Shown piece after piece: positions 16,214 through 25,219 of a stretch of DNA of 36,226 bases. How positions within the stretch are numbered: position 1 is the stretch's first letter; the number at the start of each line of letters is the position of its first letter. A program made the position numbers and the translations under genes. The stretch comes from Acidimicrobiia bacterium. Lineage in GTDB: Bacteria > Actinomycetota > Acidimicrobiia > Acidimicrobiales > SZUA-35. The DNA lies in contig QIKW01000132.1 of the NCBI GenBank assembly GCA_003231975.1, positions 1-36,226 of the forward strand. The letters run 5' to 3'. Under the pieces are notes generated by a model. The model saw only the letters and a program-made list of their open reading frames with translations. It was not told where the DNA came from and did not search any database.

Positions 16214-17407
16214 TCAGGCTGGAAGCGAAGCGCTCCTTCGTTCATGAATTCTTCGGCCGATGGGATCAGCAGCCCTGGCCAACAACGGGCCACTGGTTGC
16301 CAGAATCAGAACGTAGGCAGCCGCCAGCGGGCCAAGGTCTTCTTCGATGCCGTCAGCTACCGCGATACCGGCGATCACTATTGAGAATTCGCCCCTGGCA
16401 ATCAGGGTGGTGCCGGCGCGAAGGCGACCACGCCACTCGATTCCCGCATCGCGAGCACTCCACCAGCCGGTGGCCAGCTTGGTGGCGGCAGTTATCAGGG
16501 CCAGGGCAAGGGCAAGGCCTAGAGCAGGCGGCAAATCTGAGGGGTCTATCTGAAGACCGAAGAAGGCGAAGAACATTGCCGCAAACAAGTCTCGGAGGGG
16601 GGCCAGCACGTTCCTGGCCGCGTGTTCGGCTGGTCCGTTCAGCGCAATTCCAACAAGAAAGGCCCCTACCGCCGCGGACGCCTGGAGCTGTTCGGCCACA
16701 CCTGCAACCAGCAGCGCCAGCCCCAGGAGGCTGAGCAGAAGGTTCTCGTCTGACTGGTTGAACACAATTGCGCTGATCTTGTTGCCGAACTTAATTGCCA
16801 GACCCAAAGCAACGATGACAGCAGAGATGGCGATCCCAATTTCAACCCCGATGTTGAGGGCCTCGCCACCAATCAGCAGGCCAGCCATTAGCGGTAGGTA
16901 GAGCGCCATGACCAAGTCTTCGGTGACCAGGATCGCCAGCACCACCGGTGTCTCGCGGTTACCGGTATTGCCAAGGTCTGCGAGCACCCTGGCAATAATC
17001 CCCGAAGAGGAGATGTAGGTGATGCCTCCCAGAAGCAGCGCAGCCCGGGGGTCCCACCCCAGAATCAAGCCGAGAACCAGCCCTGGGGTGAAGTTCAGCA
17101 CAAGATCTACCGCCCCAGCGGGGGCGTGATTTTTCAGGGCTGCTGTTAGTTCATCGCCTGTGTATTCAAGACCAAGCAAGAGCAGCAGGAGAATGACACC
17201 AATCTGAGCACCGGTCTCGATGAACTGTCGAGCAGTAACAAGTTCTACGACTCCGCCGTTACCAACAGCCAGGCCCGCTATCAAATACAACGGGATCGAC
17301 GGAATACCGAAGCGGGCAGCAACGCGACCCAGAAACGCGAGAGCCAGAAGGATGGCACCCAGTTCCATCAGCAGGGTTGCCGCACCTGGAATTGCGGCAA
17401 GAATCAT
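16214..17407 (-). CDS. khtU: Cation/proton antiporter, CPA2 family (Kef/KhtU-like)
   Basis: Membrane exchanger moving K+ (or Na+/NH4+) out in exchange for protons. The 397 residues are almost wholly hydrophobic, with about 12 to 13 helices. Family marks include GIPSIPLYLIAGLAVGNGG near the N-terminus, LLLLLGLEYTGDEL, the unwound-helix region GGITYISSSGIIARVL and the ion-binding-like TEDLVMALYLP segment. It lacks the C-terminal Rossmann RCK domain of KefB/C, which fits a KhtU-type protein gated by a separate subunit. That subunit is the gene directly upstream (ATGA overlap at 17404-17407). Expression follows the catabolic operon on the same strand, but a link in function is not evident. Confidence 0.88.
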   Translation of the reverse strand: MILAAIPGAATLLMELGAILLALAFLGRVAARFGIPSIPLYLIAGLAVGNGGVVELVTARQFIETGAQIGVILLLLLLGLEYTGDELTAALKNHAPAGAVDLVLNFTPGLVLGLILGWDPRAALLLGGITYISSSGIIARVLADLGNTGNRETPVVLAILVTEDLVMALYLPLMAGLLIGGEALNIGVEIGIAISAVIVALGLAIKFGNKISAIVFNQSDENLLLSLLGLALLVAGVAEQLQASAAVGAFLVGIALNGPAEHAARNVLAPLRDLFAAMFFAFFGLQIDPSDLPPALGLALALALITAATKLATGWWSARDAGIEWRGRLRAGTTLIARGEFSIVIAGIAVADGIEEDLGPLAAAYVLILATSGPLLARAADPIGRRIHERRSASLPA

Positions 17408-17901
17408 GAAGTAGAGCCAGCAAAAAGCCTGGCTGCCGAGTCGATTCCTTCAGCCGTGCCGACAACAACGGTGGTGTCGTCGACCTGCAGTTCTTCGTCT
17501 GGGCCAGGGGCCGGGATGGGCTGGTCGTTGCGAATGATTGCGACGATAGAAACACCCGTCCGCGTCCGAAGAGCAGTGTCGGCGATTGTCTTTCCCGCGT
17601 ATTTGCTGCCCGCAGGAATGCGAAGCCAGTCGATGGACAACCCTGCAATCTCGTGCCGGAGCACATCGAGGCGCGCCGTAACGCTTGTCCCACCGAGAAG
17701 GTCGGCCAGAGAGCGGGCCTCATCAGCAGTCATGGTGGCGCACTCGCCAACGCGGTCGGGGTCGTGTGGGTCATAGATGAGCACTTCCCGACGACCTGCG
17801 TGGTGCGAGATCACTCCTATTCGATCGCCGCTCTGGCATTCGAAGTCATGGAGAACCCCAACCCCTGGAAGCTTGGTTTCGTTGATGTCTGTCATGGTCA
17901 A
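17404..17901 (-). CDS. khtT: Antiporter regulatory subunit with RCK_C/TrkA-C domain (KhtT-like)
   Basis: Cytoplasmic gating subunit of 165 residues for the antiporter that overlaps it. The N-terminal half (about 10-75) has the small KhtT-type domain with GVGVLHDFECQSGDRIGVI. The C-terminal RCK_C domain (about 78-163) shows GKTIADTALRTRTGVSIVAI, IPAPGPDEELQVDD and TVVVGTAEGIDS. In Bacillus KhtTU this domain binds c-di-AMP and releases the transporter; whether that holds here is unknown. It lies 43 bases after the end of the 2-hydroxyacid dehydrogenase gene, so readthrough from that operon is possible. Confidence 0.87.
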   Translation of the reverse strand: MTMTDINETKLPGVGVLHDFECQSGDRIGVISHHAGRREVLIYDPHDPDRVGECATMTADEARSLADLLGGTSVTARLDVLRHEIAGLSIDWLRIPAGSKYAGKTIADTALRTRTGVSIVAIIRNDQPIPAPGPDEELQVDDTTVVVGTAEGIDSAARLFAGSTS

Positions 17902-17944
17902 AACCTCCCCGGAAGTGGCTCACAGCGTAGGCGACTGGCGGCGT

Positions 17945-18874
17945 CTAACCTCGATAGACGCATTGCCTGTCGGGTTCTTGCCCCGACAGCACCGCCACCA
18001 CAGCTGCTGCTGTGCGCATGCAGATCTCGCGGTAGGTCACATCGGTTAAGGCCGCCACATGTGGGGTTACCAGGATCCGATTGTGTGCAATCAGCTTCTC
18101 GGTTTGGAGGGGAGGCTCGGGCTCCCAGACGTCTGCGGCGTAACCGCCAATCTGGCCTTGGTCAAGTGCGTTCGCCAGCGCTTCAAGATTCACCAGCGCC
18201 CCACGAGCTGTGTTGATCAACAGAGCACCAGGCTTCATTGCGCCGAACTGTCGAGGACCTATCAGATCACGGGTCTCGTCGGTCAGTGGCACGCACAACT
18301 GGACCACATCGGAGGTTCGCAGCAGTTCTTCAAGCGACAGTCGGGCCATGTCTGACTTTGGACTGCCGCGGACCGTTCCGACAACGTCCATGCCCAGAGC
18401 GCTTCCGAACTCAGCGATCCGGGAACCAGTCGCTCCCAAACCCACCACTCCCAACCGCTTTCGGCGTAGTTCGACACCCTCAAAGCCATTGCGTACCTCC
18501 CAGTTGCCTGCTCTGACCGAGCGGTCGACCTCGGTGACCCGACGGGCCAGTGCCAGCATCAGCATCAGCGCATGTTCGGCCACTGCGTGGGAAGTAACAC
18601 CTGGTGCGTGCACCACCACAACCCCAGCATGGGCCGCCGCGTCGGTATCCACGTTGTCAAGGCCTGCACCGCACCGCCCTACAACCTCAAGGCAACCCAG
18701 GCGGCCAAATGCGGTGGCGGGAACCTGCCCAAGACCGCGGGTCACTATGGCGCGAACTTTCCCGCTGCAACGGTCGGCGTCCAATACATGAGTCTCACTC
18801 AGAACGACAGGGTCGCCAACGGTTTCAAGCAGACGGTGAGCGTCTGGGTGCACCGTCTCAAGCAGCAGAATCAC
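17945..18874 (-). CDS. D-2-hydroxyacid dehydrogenase (phosphoglycerate-dehydrogenase-like)
   Basis: NAD(P)-dependent oxidoreductase interconverting a 2-hydroxyacid and a 2-oxoacid, 309 residues. The Rossmann motif is GVVGLGATGSRIAEF, the catalytic Arg lies in INTARGALVN, and the His in VTPHVAAL. There is no ACT or other C-terminal regulatory domain, which argues against a biosynthetic serA role. Start GTG 18874 (GGAG upstream) follows the VOC stop by 13 bases; the frame is open further upstream but runs through VOC coding sequence. As the last enzyme of the catabolic operon it could reduce or oxidise a 2-keto acid produced by the enolase-superfamily dehydratase. Confidence 0.88.
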   Translation of the reverse strand: MILLLETVHPDAHRLLETVGDPVVLSETHVLDADRCSGKVRAIVTRGLGQVPATAFGRLGCLEVVGRCGAGLDNVDTDAAAHAGVVVVHAPGVTSHAVAEHALMLMLALARRVTEVDRSVRAGNWEVRNGFEGVELRRKRLGVVGLGATGSRIAEFGSALGMDVVGTVRGSPKSDMARLSLEELLRTSDVVQLCVPLTDETRDLIGPRQFGAMKPGALLINTARGALVNLEALANALDQGQIGGYAADVWEPEPPLQTEKLIAHNRILVTPHVAALTDVTYREICMRTAAAVVAVLSGQEPDRQCVYRG

Positions 18875-18887
18875 CAGTCTCCGTCCC

Positions 18888-19331
18888 TCAGGGCGACCGG
18901 TTGAAGAAACGCGTTTCTGAATCGACGACGTCCAACTCAAAGATTGCCGGGTCAACTGGCTGATCGGCTGGGCAAGCGATCTCGACCAGGTTCCCGGCCG
19001 GATCGCGAATGAACAGCTGCATCCCGCCGGTTGGGAGACGCCGCACCTTGCCCCAGGTTTCGTGCTCGATGATTCCCAGCTCGTGAACCCGAACAAAAAG
19101 CGAATCGAAGTGGCTGACCTGGAGACAGAAATGGGCCCGCTCGGGCGGCCGGTCGCGAAGCTCGTTGACGTGGATCTCCTGAGTGTCGTTCACCTTGAAG
19201 AACTGGGCGGGGAACCCCATCTCTGGAGCGGGAACCGCTTCAAGGCCGAGCACCTCGCCATAGAACACGCTGGCGGCCTCCAGATCGTCGACTATGACGT
19301 TCACATGCTGGATCCACATAGATTCTGTCAT
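18888..19331 (-). CDS. VOC family protein, glyoxalase-like
   Basis: A 147-residue two-module VOC protein. It shows IQHVNVIVDDLEAASVFYGE and LGLEAVP in the first module, and HFCLQVSHFDSLFVRV, GGMQLFIRDPAGNLVEI in the second. Candidate metal ligands H8, E (EIHVNEL), H (AHFCLQV) and E (NLVEI) are all present, so a metal-dependent isomerase, epimerase or lyase is plausible. ATG 19331 overlaps the stop of the upstream enolase-superfamily gene (TGATG), indicating translational coupling. Its place in the operon suggests a step on an intermediate of the same pathway. Confidence 0.87.
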   Translation of the reverse strand: MTESMWIQHVNVIVDDLEAASVFYGEVLGLEAVPAPEMGFPAQFFKVNDTQEIHVNELRDRPPERAHFCLQVSHFDSLFVRVHELGIIEHETWGKVRRLPTGGMQLFIRDPAGNLVEIACPADQPVDPAIFELDVVDSETRFFNRSP

Positions 19332-20494
19332 CACTTAACCTCGTATTCGTCAAGAAAGTCGAGCCTAGGAGTTACGCCAAAGCCGGGACCTGTGGGCGCG
19401 TGCACCACGCCGTCTCGCACCGTTGATTGCTCTTCTGGCATGTCATGAAGCAGCGGATTGGCTCCGAGAGAATATTCGACTATGCGCGAAGCCGAACTGG
19501 CGAACGCCAGGCTAACACCGGCGCTGAACGACAGAGCCGAACCCCAGCAATGGGGGGCAAGCTCTAGCTGATGGGTCTCTGCTAGCGCCGCGATCCGACG
19601 GCCTTCGCTGGGCCCCCCACAAATTGCAAGATCGGGCTGGAGAACATCGACGGCTTCGTTGGAGATTAGGTCTCGGAAATCGAACCGCGTGAACACGCTC
19701 TCGCCTGCCGCGATAGCGATAGGGCTTGCAGCCCGAACGCGGCGCGCCCCGACAAGATCATCTGCACTTACTGGCTCCTCAAACCATCGGAGCCCAAGAT
19801 GAGCAACCGCGGCCGCGAACCTCAGAGCCTCCGGCGGGCTGTAGGTGCCATGGGCATCCACCATGATCTCGACCTCGGGCCCCAACGCATGGCGCGCCGC
19901 CTCTACCCGAGCAACGCTTGTGGCCACATCTCCGTCCATAACGCCCACACGCATCTTTACGCTGGCGAAACCAGCCGCTACATAACCGCCAAGTTGCGCG
20001 CCAATTCCCTCAGCATCGGCCCAGCCGCCGCTGGCGTAGGCCGGCATCGTCGGCTGCCGAGGCCCGCCCCACAAGTCGAGCACCGAAACATCGAGCCGCC
20101 GCCCCAACAGATCCCACAACGCCATGTCGATGCCACTCATGGCACTAACAACCAGCCCGCGCCGACCAAGGATTGGGAACGCTCGCCCGCGTTCCGTCGC
20201 GTAGCCAGCCCTCGGGCCGTTGTACATGGCGTCCCAGGCTCCTGTGATCTGTGTGGCGTCGCGCCCAATCAGAGAAGGACCAAGTTCGTGGTTGACCGCT
20301 GCCACTACAGCCTGGCACCCACCCGCACTGCCGACTGCCGCCTTTGCCTCGCCCCATCCAACCAGGCCATCTTCGGTTTCCACGCTGATGATCGCAGTGT
20401 CAAAGCTGGTGATAAGACCGAAGTCAGACACGTGCTGTTGATCGGCGGGAATTCCACATTGCACCCACCGCGCTCGAATAGACCGAATCAGCAT
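19331..20494 (-). CDS. Mandelate racemase/muconate lactonizing enzyme family protein (enolase superfamily)
   Basis: Metal-dependent enzyme that abstracts the proton next to a carboxylate, giving dehydration, racemisation or cycloisomerisation. Of 387 residues, 1-135 form the capping domain and the rest the TIM barrel. Active-site positions: K180-M-R182 in place of the usual KxK, metal ligands D213 (MVDAHG), E239/E240 (WFEEP) and E265 (AAGES), and the acid/base H315 (PHCWG). The KxR/DxH/His set is typical of sugar-acid dehydratases in the mandelate racemase subgroup, but the sugar acid cannot be told from sequence. Translationally coupled to the VOC gene after it, and seven bases after the isomerase gene. 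Confidence 0.9.
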   Translation of the reverse strand: MLIRSIRARWVQCGIPADQQHVSDFGLITSFDTAIISVETEDGLVGWGEAKAAVGSAGGCQAVVAAVNHELGPSLIGRDATQITGAWDAMYNGPRAGYATERGRAFPILGRRGLVVSAMSGIDMALWDLLGRRLDVSVLDLWGGPRQPTMPAYASGGWADAEGIGAQLGGYVAAGFASVKMRVGVMDGDVATSVARVEAARHALGPEVEIMVDAHGTYSPPEALRFAAAVAHLGLRWFEEPVSADDLVGARRVRAASPIAIAAGESVFTRFDFRDLISNEAVDVLQPDLAICGGPSEGRRIAALAETHQLELAPHCWGSALSFSAGVSLAFASSASRIVEYSLGANPLLHDMPEEQSTVRDGVVHAPTGPGFGVTPRLDFLDEYEVK

Positions 20495-20501
20495 TGTGCG
20501 A

Positions 20502-21392
20502 TCAGATCAACGGGAGCAGGGTGGTGGCGCATTTCTCGACCAACATGTCATAGAAGCCTTCCGAGAGCAGGCTGCTTCCGTGGTCGATAATGAACTTCAA
20601 CTCCTCCGGCGAGATATCAACAGGGTCGGTCTCGACTGCATCGGGAAATTGGTTGGCGGGTGTGCGGTCAATCGGCGCCACAAACTCAACCGTGAGCGCA
20701 CCGTCATAACCAACCTCTTTGAGGGTGCCGACGATCTTGGGCCAATCGAGGGCGCCCATTCCGCAGGCCATTCTGTTGTTGTCAGCCACATGGAAATCAA
20801 CCAGGCGGTCGCCAACGTCACGAATGGCCTGCAGAAAGTCATCTTCTTCAATGTTCAGGTGGAACGCGTCGAGGCAGACGCCAACGTCGGGCGCAACGGC
20901 ATCGGCCAGAACCAACGCTTGGGCCGCCCGGTTGATGAAGTGGGTTTCGAAGCGATTCAGGGGTTCGATCGCCATCCGAACGCCGGCTTCACTGGCATGG
21001 GCGTGGATCTGTTTGAGACCATCGACGCACCACGCCCATTCCTCTTCAGGCGTGCCGTCGGGAACAACCTTGCCAACAGTGCTCGGCACGATTGTGATCT
21101 CATGACCATTGAGCTCCTTGACCATCGTGACGCAGTCGATCATGTACTGCACCGAATTGGCTCTTTGCTGTTCGTCTTTGGCGCAAAGATTGCGTTCGCC
21201 GAGGGTTAAGGTAACTGCGCCCCAACACTTGAGTCCGTACTTGTCGAGAAGGGATCGGACCTCGCTGGTGTTGTACTGGTCGGGCTCTCCCTTTATCTCG
21301 ATACTTCCATAACCGCATCGGGCCAATCTCGCCAGCGTGACGTCGAGGGGCTCCGAGCGCATCCAGTTATGCATTGACAGGTGCACGATCAC
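20502..21392 (-). CDS. Sugar phosphate isomerase/epimerase family protein (xylose-isomerase-like TIM barrel)
   Basis: A 296-residue TIM barrel of the AP endonuclease 2/xylose isomerase-like superfamily. The metal ligands expected in tagatose/psicose 3-epimerases and hydroxypyruvate isomerase are seen in order: E in MAIEPLNRFE, D and H in VCLDAFHLN, H in DFHVADNN and E in LTVEFV. An epimerase or isomerase of a keto-sugar, or a 2-keto-inositol type reaction, is likely. Start GTG 21392 with GGAAAGAGAA upstream; an ATG 18 bases in is possible. Part of the long minus-strand operon, 65 bases after the cupin gene. Confidence 0.88.
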   Translation of the reverse strand: MIVHLSMHNWMRSEPLDVTLARLARCGYGSIEIKGEPDQYNTSEVRSLLDKYGLKCWGAVTLTLGERNLCAKDEQQRANSVQYMIDCVTMVKELNGHEITIVPSTVGKVVPDGTPEEEWAWCVDGLKQIHAHASEAGVRMAIEPLNRFETHFINRAAQALVLADAVAPDVGVCLDAFHLNIEEDDFLQAIRDVGDRLVDFHVADNNRMACGMGALDWPKIVGTLKEVGYDGALTVEFVAPIDRTPANQFPDAVETDPVDISPEELKFIIDHGSSLLSEGFYDMLVEKCATTLLPLI

Positions 21393-21457
21393 TTCTCTTT
21401 CCGCTGGCGTACCAGCTGTGTTTTTGGGGTGGTCTGTCTATTCGGGCACTGAAGGAC

Positions 21458-21862
21458 TCAGGAGCGAAGCGATGCCCACGGTTCCTCGGTTGAGACATCA
21501 ACCGCTTCATAGCCCGCCGTTCCGTGGCTGGGGCCCAACACAACGAGAATCCGTGCTGGCTCAGAGGCGTCGGCGGCCACGAATGTGGCGTGCACGGCGC
21601 CCTTCGGGATGAAGGCAAGGTCGCCTGCGTTCAACTGCTTGCGCTCTTCTTTCACCCACTGCTCAACCGATCCGCTGCGCAGGAAGATCACTTCTTCCTG
21701 GTTGGGGTGGGTGTGAAAGTCGTGGCCCTTGCCGGGATCGATCTTTACGTCAAGCACACAAAGGCGGCTGCCTTCGGGCACGTTCGCTGGACGGACAACC
21801 CAACCAAGGTCGCCCCAGTCAAGCTCTTCCCATTCGACGTCATCTACACATACGAAGCACAT
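21458..21862 (-). CDS. Cupin domain protein
   Basis: Single-domain cupin of 134 residues. The first cupin motif is FHTHPNQEEVIFLRSGSVE, giving two His and one Glu as metal ligands, and the second is GDLAFIPKGAVHATF with the third His. Small cupins in sugar operons act as isomerases, lyases or substrate binders; which one applies here is open. Strong Shine-Dalgarno GAGGAGA seven bases before the ATG at 21862. It sits 15 bases after the PEP-hydrolase-like gene. A short hairpin in the gap after it (21403-21416) is followed by T residues only in the opposite direction. Confidence 0.87.
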   Translation of the reverse strand: MCFVCVDDVEWEELDWGDLGWVVRPANVPEGSRLCVLDVKIDPGKGHDFHTHPNQEEVIFLRSGSVEQWVKEERKQLNAGDLAFIPKGAVHATFVAADASEPARILVVLGPSHGTAGYEAVDVSTEEPWASLRS

Positions 21863-21877
21863 AAATATTCTCCTCTT

Positions 21878-22705
21878 TCAGAAGGTAATTGCTTTGAAGG
21901 TTTCGGTTTGGGCTTTGAGCGCTTGCTCAACAGGGAGCCGCTCCATGCTCGACGCCCCGTAGAACCCGTTTACACCGGCCGACCGTTTCAGGACATAGGC
22001 GGCATCGTCGGGCATCGCAATAGGTCCGCCGTGGCAGAGAACGATCACGTCAGATCGCACGGACCTGGCCGCGGCAGCCCATGCGTCGATTCGTTCAATA
22101 CAGGTATCTAGTGTGAGCGCTGTTTCGGCGCCGATGCTTCCCCCGGTGGTCAGCCCCATGTGACACACCACAATGTCGGCGCCAGCCTCGGTCATGGCAA
22201 CCGCGTCGTTCTCGCTGAAGACGTAGGGGGTAGTCAACATGTCAAGCGACGCGGCCACCCGGATCATGTCGACCTCGAGCCCATAGCCCATCCCCGTTTC
22301 CTCGAGATTCTCCCGGAATACGCCATCGATTAAGCCAACCGTCGGGAAGTTCTGAACCCCGGCGAACCCCAGCCCAATCAACGTGCGGAGAAAAATCTCG
22401 GGTTGGTAAAACGGGTCGGTTCCGTTAACTCCGGCCAGCACCGGTGTGTGTTTCACGACCGGAATCACCTCACTGGCCATGTCGAGCACTATGTCGTTCG
22501 CGTTCCCGTAGGCCAGCAAACCGGCAAGTGAGCCACGGCCTGCCATCCGGTAACGTCCTGAGTTGTAGATGACGATCAGGTCTATGCCCCCTGCTTCCTC
22601 CCACTTGGCTGATAGGCCAGTACCGGCGCCGCCGCCGATTATCGGCTCCCGCCGCTGGATCATGGCCTCGAATTTGGCGAGTGTTTCAGAACGTGTCGGC
22701 GTCAT
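21878..22705 (-). CDS. PEP-hydrolase family TIM-barrel protein (Tm-1 C-terminal-domain-like)
   Basis: TIM-barrel protein of 275 residues belonging to the family annotated as phosphoenolpyruvate hydrolase or TIM-barrel signal transduction protein. Marks are [40 protein letters not shown] and [10 protein letters not shown], plus [19 protein letters not shown]. In the plant protein Tm-1 this domain is joined to the N-terminal Tm-1-like domain; here the two are separate genes sharing an ATGA overlap (22702-22705), so the products probably form a complex. The reaction is not established. The operon context points to processing of a keto-acid or C-C bond of the imported substrate. Confidence 0.85.
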   Translation of the reverse strand: MTPTRSETLAKFEAMIQRREPIIGGGAGTGLSAKWEEAGGIDLIVIYNSGRYRMAGRGSLAGLLAYGNANDIVLDMASEVIPVVKHTPVLAGVNGTDPFYQPEIFLRTLIGLGFAGVQNFPTVGLIDGVFRENLEETGMGYGLEVDMIRVAASLDMLTTPYVFSENDAVAMTEAGADIVVCHMGLTTGGSIGAETALTLDTCIERIDAWAAAARSVRSDVIVLCHGGPIAMPDDAAYVLKRSAGVNGFYGASSMERLPVEQALKAQTETFKAITF

Positions 22706-23928
22706 TTTCTTGATCCATTCGTGACGTCGGTCAGCGCTTCCAGTACTGCCTCAACGAATGCCTCATCGTTGATGTTGGCTAATACGCGCCTGACAGTACG
22801 ACGTGGGGTCTCCACGACGTTGCTCTCAATAGCTGCGAACAGCGCATCGTTGGCTTCGGGGTCATAGAAGGGTTGGCCGGGCGCATCGATCATCGAAACG
22901 CCACCTTCGGGCAACAGGAACCGCACCGGCCCATCGCATGCGTTCAGCTTGTCGGCAATGAACTCTCCAATGGCGGTGCTCTCGGCCGGGCTGGTTCTCA
23001 TCAGCGTGACTTCAGAGTTGTGCACATGCAGATTCCGGTCAGCGAACTTGGCTGGCACGGTTTCCAGAGCTCCGAAGTTCACCATGTCAAGAGCCCCAAC
23101 CGACCCAACGTAAGGCACTCCGGTGCGGGCGATGGCCCCAATGCGATCGGACCCAGCCGAGAACACACCCCCAACGACGAGATCAGCGATCTCGGTGGTG
23201 GTCATGTCGAGCACGGCGACGACCATGCCAGAGTCAACCAGTTTCTCCATTGACTGCCCCCCGGTTCCGGTGGCGTGAAATACAAGAGGCTCAAATCGAT
23301 CGGCCAATTCCTCGGCCAGCCGGGTGACGAGAGTGGTGGTAACGCCGAACATGGTCAGCGCAATCGGGGGCAAATCGCCCGAACTTGGGGGAATCGAATT
23401 CCCAACCATCCCCGCCATTGCGTTGGCTGCGTTCCCCAATACCTGTCTGGAGATCCGATTGATACCTGCAACATCAGTTACCGAGTACATCATTGCAATA
23501 TCGGACGGCCCAACGTAAGGAGCAACATTGGCCGAGGCAACGGTCGAAACCATCAATTTTGGCACGCCAACCGGCAGTGAGCGCATTGCTTGGGTAACCA
23601 ATGCAGTGCCACCCGAGCCGCCAGCGCCAATGATTCCCGCTATGCCGTCAGCGTTGGCTACCACATACGCCTCTAGCGCGGTCGCCATGGCGGCCACGGC
23701 TTCGCCCCTGTCGTCTGAGCGCACGGCGTCTGCGCCATCGGGGTGATAGGCAGCAACCTCCTCCGGCTTGACGTCGGCGGTAGATTCGTGGCCAGTGGTA
23801 CCGACATCAACGAACTTGGCAGACACTCCCGAGTTCTCGATGACCTGTTTGATGTAGCTCAACTCTTCGCTTTTTGTGTCGCCGGTTCCGACGACTAACA
23901 CTGTGCTCATTTGTAACTCTGTGCTCAT
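22702..23928 (-). CDS. Tm-1-like ATP-binding domain protein (UPF0261)
   Basis: A 408-residue protein of the UPF0261/Tm-1-like family, known for the tomato Tm-1 inhibitor domain that binds ATP. Typical sequence includes [75 protein letters not shown] and [19 protein letters not shown]. Biochemical function in bacteria is unknown. There are two candidate ATG starts, at 23928 and 23910, created by a tandem duplication; the first has GGAGAGG upstream and is preferred. It overlaps the TIM-barrel partner downstream. Confidence 0.88.
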   Translation of the reverse strand: MSTELQMSTVLVVGTGDTKSEELSYIKQVIENSGVSAKFVDVGTTGHESTADVKPEEVAAYHPDGADAVRSDDRGEAVAAMATALEAYVVANADGIAGIIGAGGSGGTALVTQAMRSLPVGVPKLMVSTVASANVAPYVGPSDIAMMYSVTDVAGINRISRQVLGNAANAMAGMVGNSIPPSSGDLPPIALTMFGVTTTLVTRLAEELADRFEPLVFHATGTGGQSMEKLVDSGMVVAVLDMTTTEIADLVVGGVFSAGSDRIGAIARTGVPYVGSVGALDMVNFGALETVPAKFADRNLHVHNSEVTLMRTSPAESTAIGEFIADKLNACDGPVRFLLPEGGVSMIDAPGQPFYDPEANDALFAAIESNVVETPRRTVRRVLANINDEAFVEAVLEALTDVTNGSRK

Positions 23929-23931
23929 TTG
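23901..23931. repeat. Tandem repeat duplicating the start of the Tm-1-like gene
   Basis: CTGTGCTCATTTG occurs at 23901-23913 and 23919-23931, an exact 13-base repeat with an 18-base period. On the coding strand it duplicates ATGAGCACA, giving two in-frame starts (MSTELQ then MSTVLV). Only the outer start keeps the Shine-Dalgarno. Confidence 0.7.
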
Positions 23932-23955
23932 GGCACCTCTCCTGATCTCATCCGA

Positions 23956-23991
23956 CTAACTTCTGTGGGCTTCCTAACTTCTGTACGCCTC
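23956..23991. repeat. Tandem 18-base duplication of the isomerase 3' end
   Basis: Two adjacent 18-base copies match at 15 positions. On the coding strand they read the codons EAYRS-stop and then EAHRS-stop, so the last five codons and the stop of the isomerase gene are repeated just after the true stop. This gives a back-up stop in the same frame. Confidence 0.7.
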
Positions 23992-25218
23992 GCGGCCAAC
24001 GCCCTGGACCGGAATGTCCTGAGCCGCCAGCACTGTGTTTTGAAGTGCAAACATGTCGGCGGCGGCCATGTCGATATGGCGAGTGAACGCTATGGAGCCT
24101 GCCAGGATTGGTTGCAGCAACTCCTTCTCCTGCACCCTTGCCGGGGGATACTCGTGCTCAACGATCAGCGGCATCTTTGAAAAATCGGCATCGAGTAACT
24201 CGCGAGCCGCGAGTTGATGATCCAGCCAGTCGACACTGCGGTTCTGCAGGTAAGCGAGCGGATCATGGCGAGCGGTACCGGGAAGTTCGTGTTCGCACAG
24301 CACCGTCTGCTTCTTCCAGGCGTTGGCCAGATCAGCTGGGTCGTCCGAAATCTGGTCACCTGACCAGTCGCCTCGGTTCATTGTCTGGCCGCCATAGCCC
24401 CAACCAGAAACGCCCTTTGAGTCCATGACCTGGCCCTTGACGTGCATGCCAGCGATCAGGAACGAGTAGCCCTCGTCGTTTAGGTACTGGAATATCGAGC
24501 GAGTGTCCTGACCCATCAGAATTGCATGCGACGGGTCGTAATGAATACGGAACTGATCTGCCACACCATGACGCTCGCAAATTTGGTGCAAGGCAATCCA
24601 GGTTGCTGGCGCATACGCAATGTTGTTGTAGAAGTTGTCACCTGGGGTCCACCCGGGCATGGGGCATTGTTCGACCCGGTACTGCAACCCACGATCCTTA
24701 GCGGCCTGTAAGAGCGGCACGAAGCTGGTTTCGAACTCCACCAAGTTCTGCGCCATCGACTTCGACTGATCCCGGCCAACGAATCCGCACACCGCGGTCA
24801 CGCCAAGCAGCACAGCCGCGTCCATCGTCGCCAGCATGAAAGCGTGCTTCTTGGCCCGAATCGTCTGATCCTCGTGCAACAGGTCATCGAAGTACGCCAC
24901 ATCAGCAATCTCAACCCCGGTGGCCTTCACCGCGGCCAGTACTCTCTCAGCGCGCGCTGGTGTGAAGGGATCGCGCAAATCGAGGGTGTTTGCGACCGGG
25001 TCCAGCATTGCCTCGGCTGGCACATCGGCCACACTGGGGTGCAGGGCAGCCGACAGTTCGATGTTGTCGGCGCCAAGTTGGGCTGCAAACTCCAGCCACT
25101 CCTCAACTGCCAGATCTGGATCGGGATCACGCCTTTCCCTTGGCGTTAGCTCCTGAAGGGCCCCAGTGAGAACACCCACCGGCATATACACGGGTTCGAA
25201 CGGCTTGAAGTTGGTCAT
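23974..25218 (-). CDS. Long sugar phosphate isomerase/epimerase family protein
   Basis: TIM-barrel protein of 414 residues, longer than usual for xylose-isomerase-like proteins. Metal-site segments are [11 protein letters not shown] (Glu), IHYDPSHAI (Asp, His), IAGMHVKGQ (His) and LIVEHEYP (Glu). Proteins of this kind commonly lie next to Gfo/Idh dehydrogenases and act on 3-keto-sugars or their glycosides as epimerases, hydratases or beta-eliminases; the last is known for levoglucosan degradation. ATG 25218 comes directly after the dehydrogenase stop (TGAGATG), so translation is coupled. The 3' end carries a tandem duplication that includes the stop codon. Confidence 0.87.
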   Translation of the reverse strand: MTNFKPFEPVYMPVGVLTGALQELTPRERRDPDPDLAVEEWLEFAAQLGADNIELSAALHPSVADVPAEAMLDPVANTLDLRDPFTPARAERVLAAVKATGVEIADVAYFDDLLHEDQTIRAKKHAFMLATMDAAVLLGVTAVCGFVGRDQSKSMAQNLVEFETSFVPLLQAAKDRGLQYRVEQCPMPGWTPGDNFYNNIAYAPATWIALHQICERHGVADQFRIHYDPSHAILMGQDTRSIFQYLNDEGYSFLIAGMHVKGQVMDSKGVSGWGYGGQTMNRGDWSGDQISDDPADLANAWKKQTVLCEHELPGTARHDPLAYLQNRSVDWLDHQLAARELLDADFSKMPLIVEHEYPPARVQEKELLQPILAGSIAFTRHIDMAAADMFALQNTVLAAQDIPVQGVGREAYRS

Positions 25219-25219
25219 C

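Noticed and set aside
19799-20590. 263-codon plus-strand frame opposite the enolase-superfamily gene
   Set aside because: Antisense shadow of a well-conserved enzyme, with no domain and no ribosome-binding site.
21403-21425. Hairpin GCTGG-CGTA-CCAGC followed by T residues
   Set aside because: The T-run is on the plus strand, but the genes here are on the minus strand, so it cannot terminate the operon.
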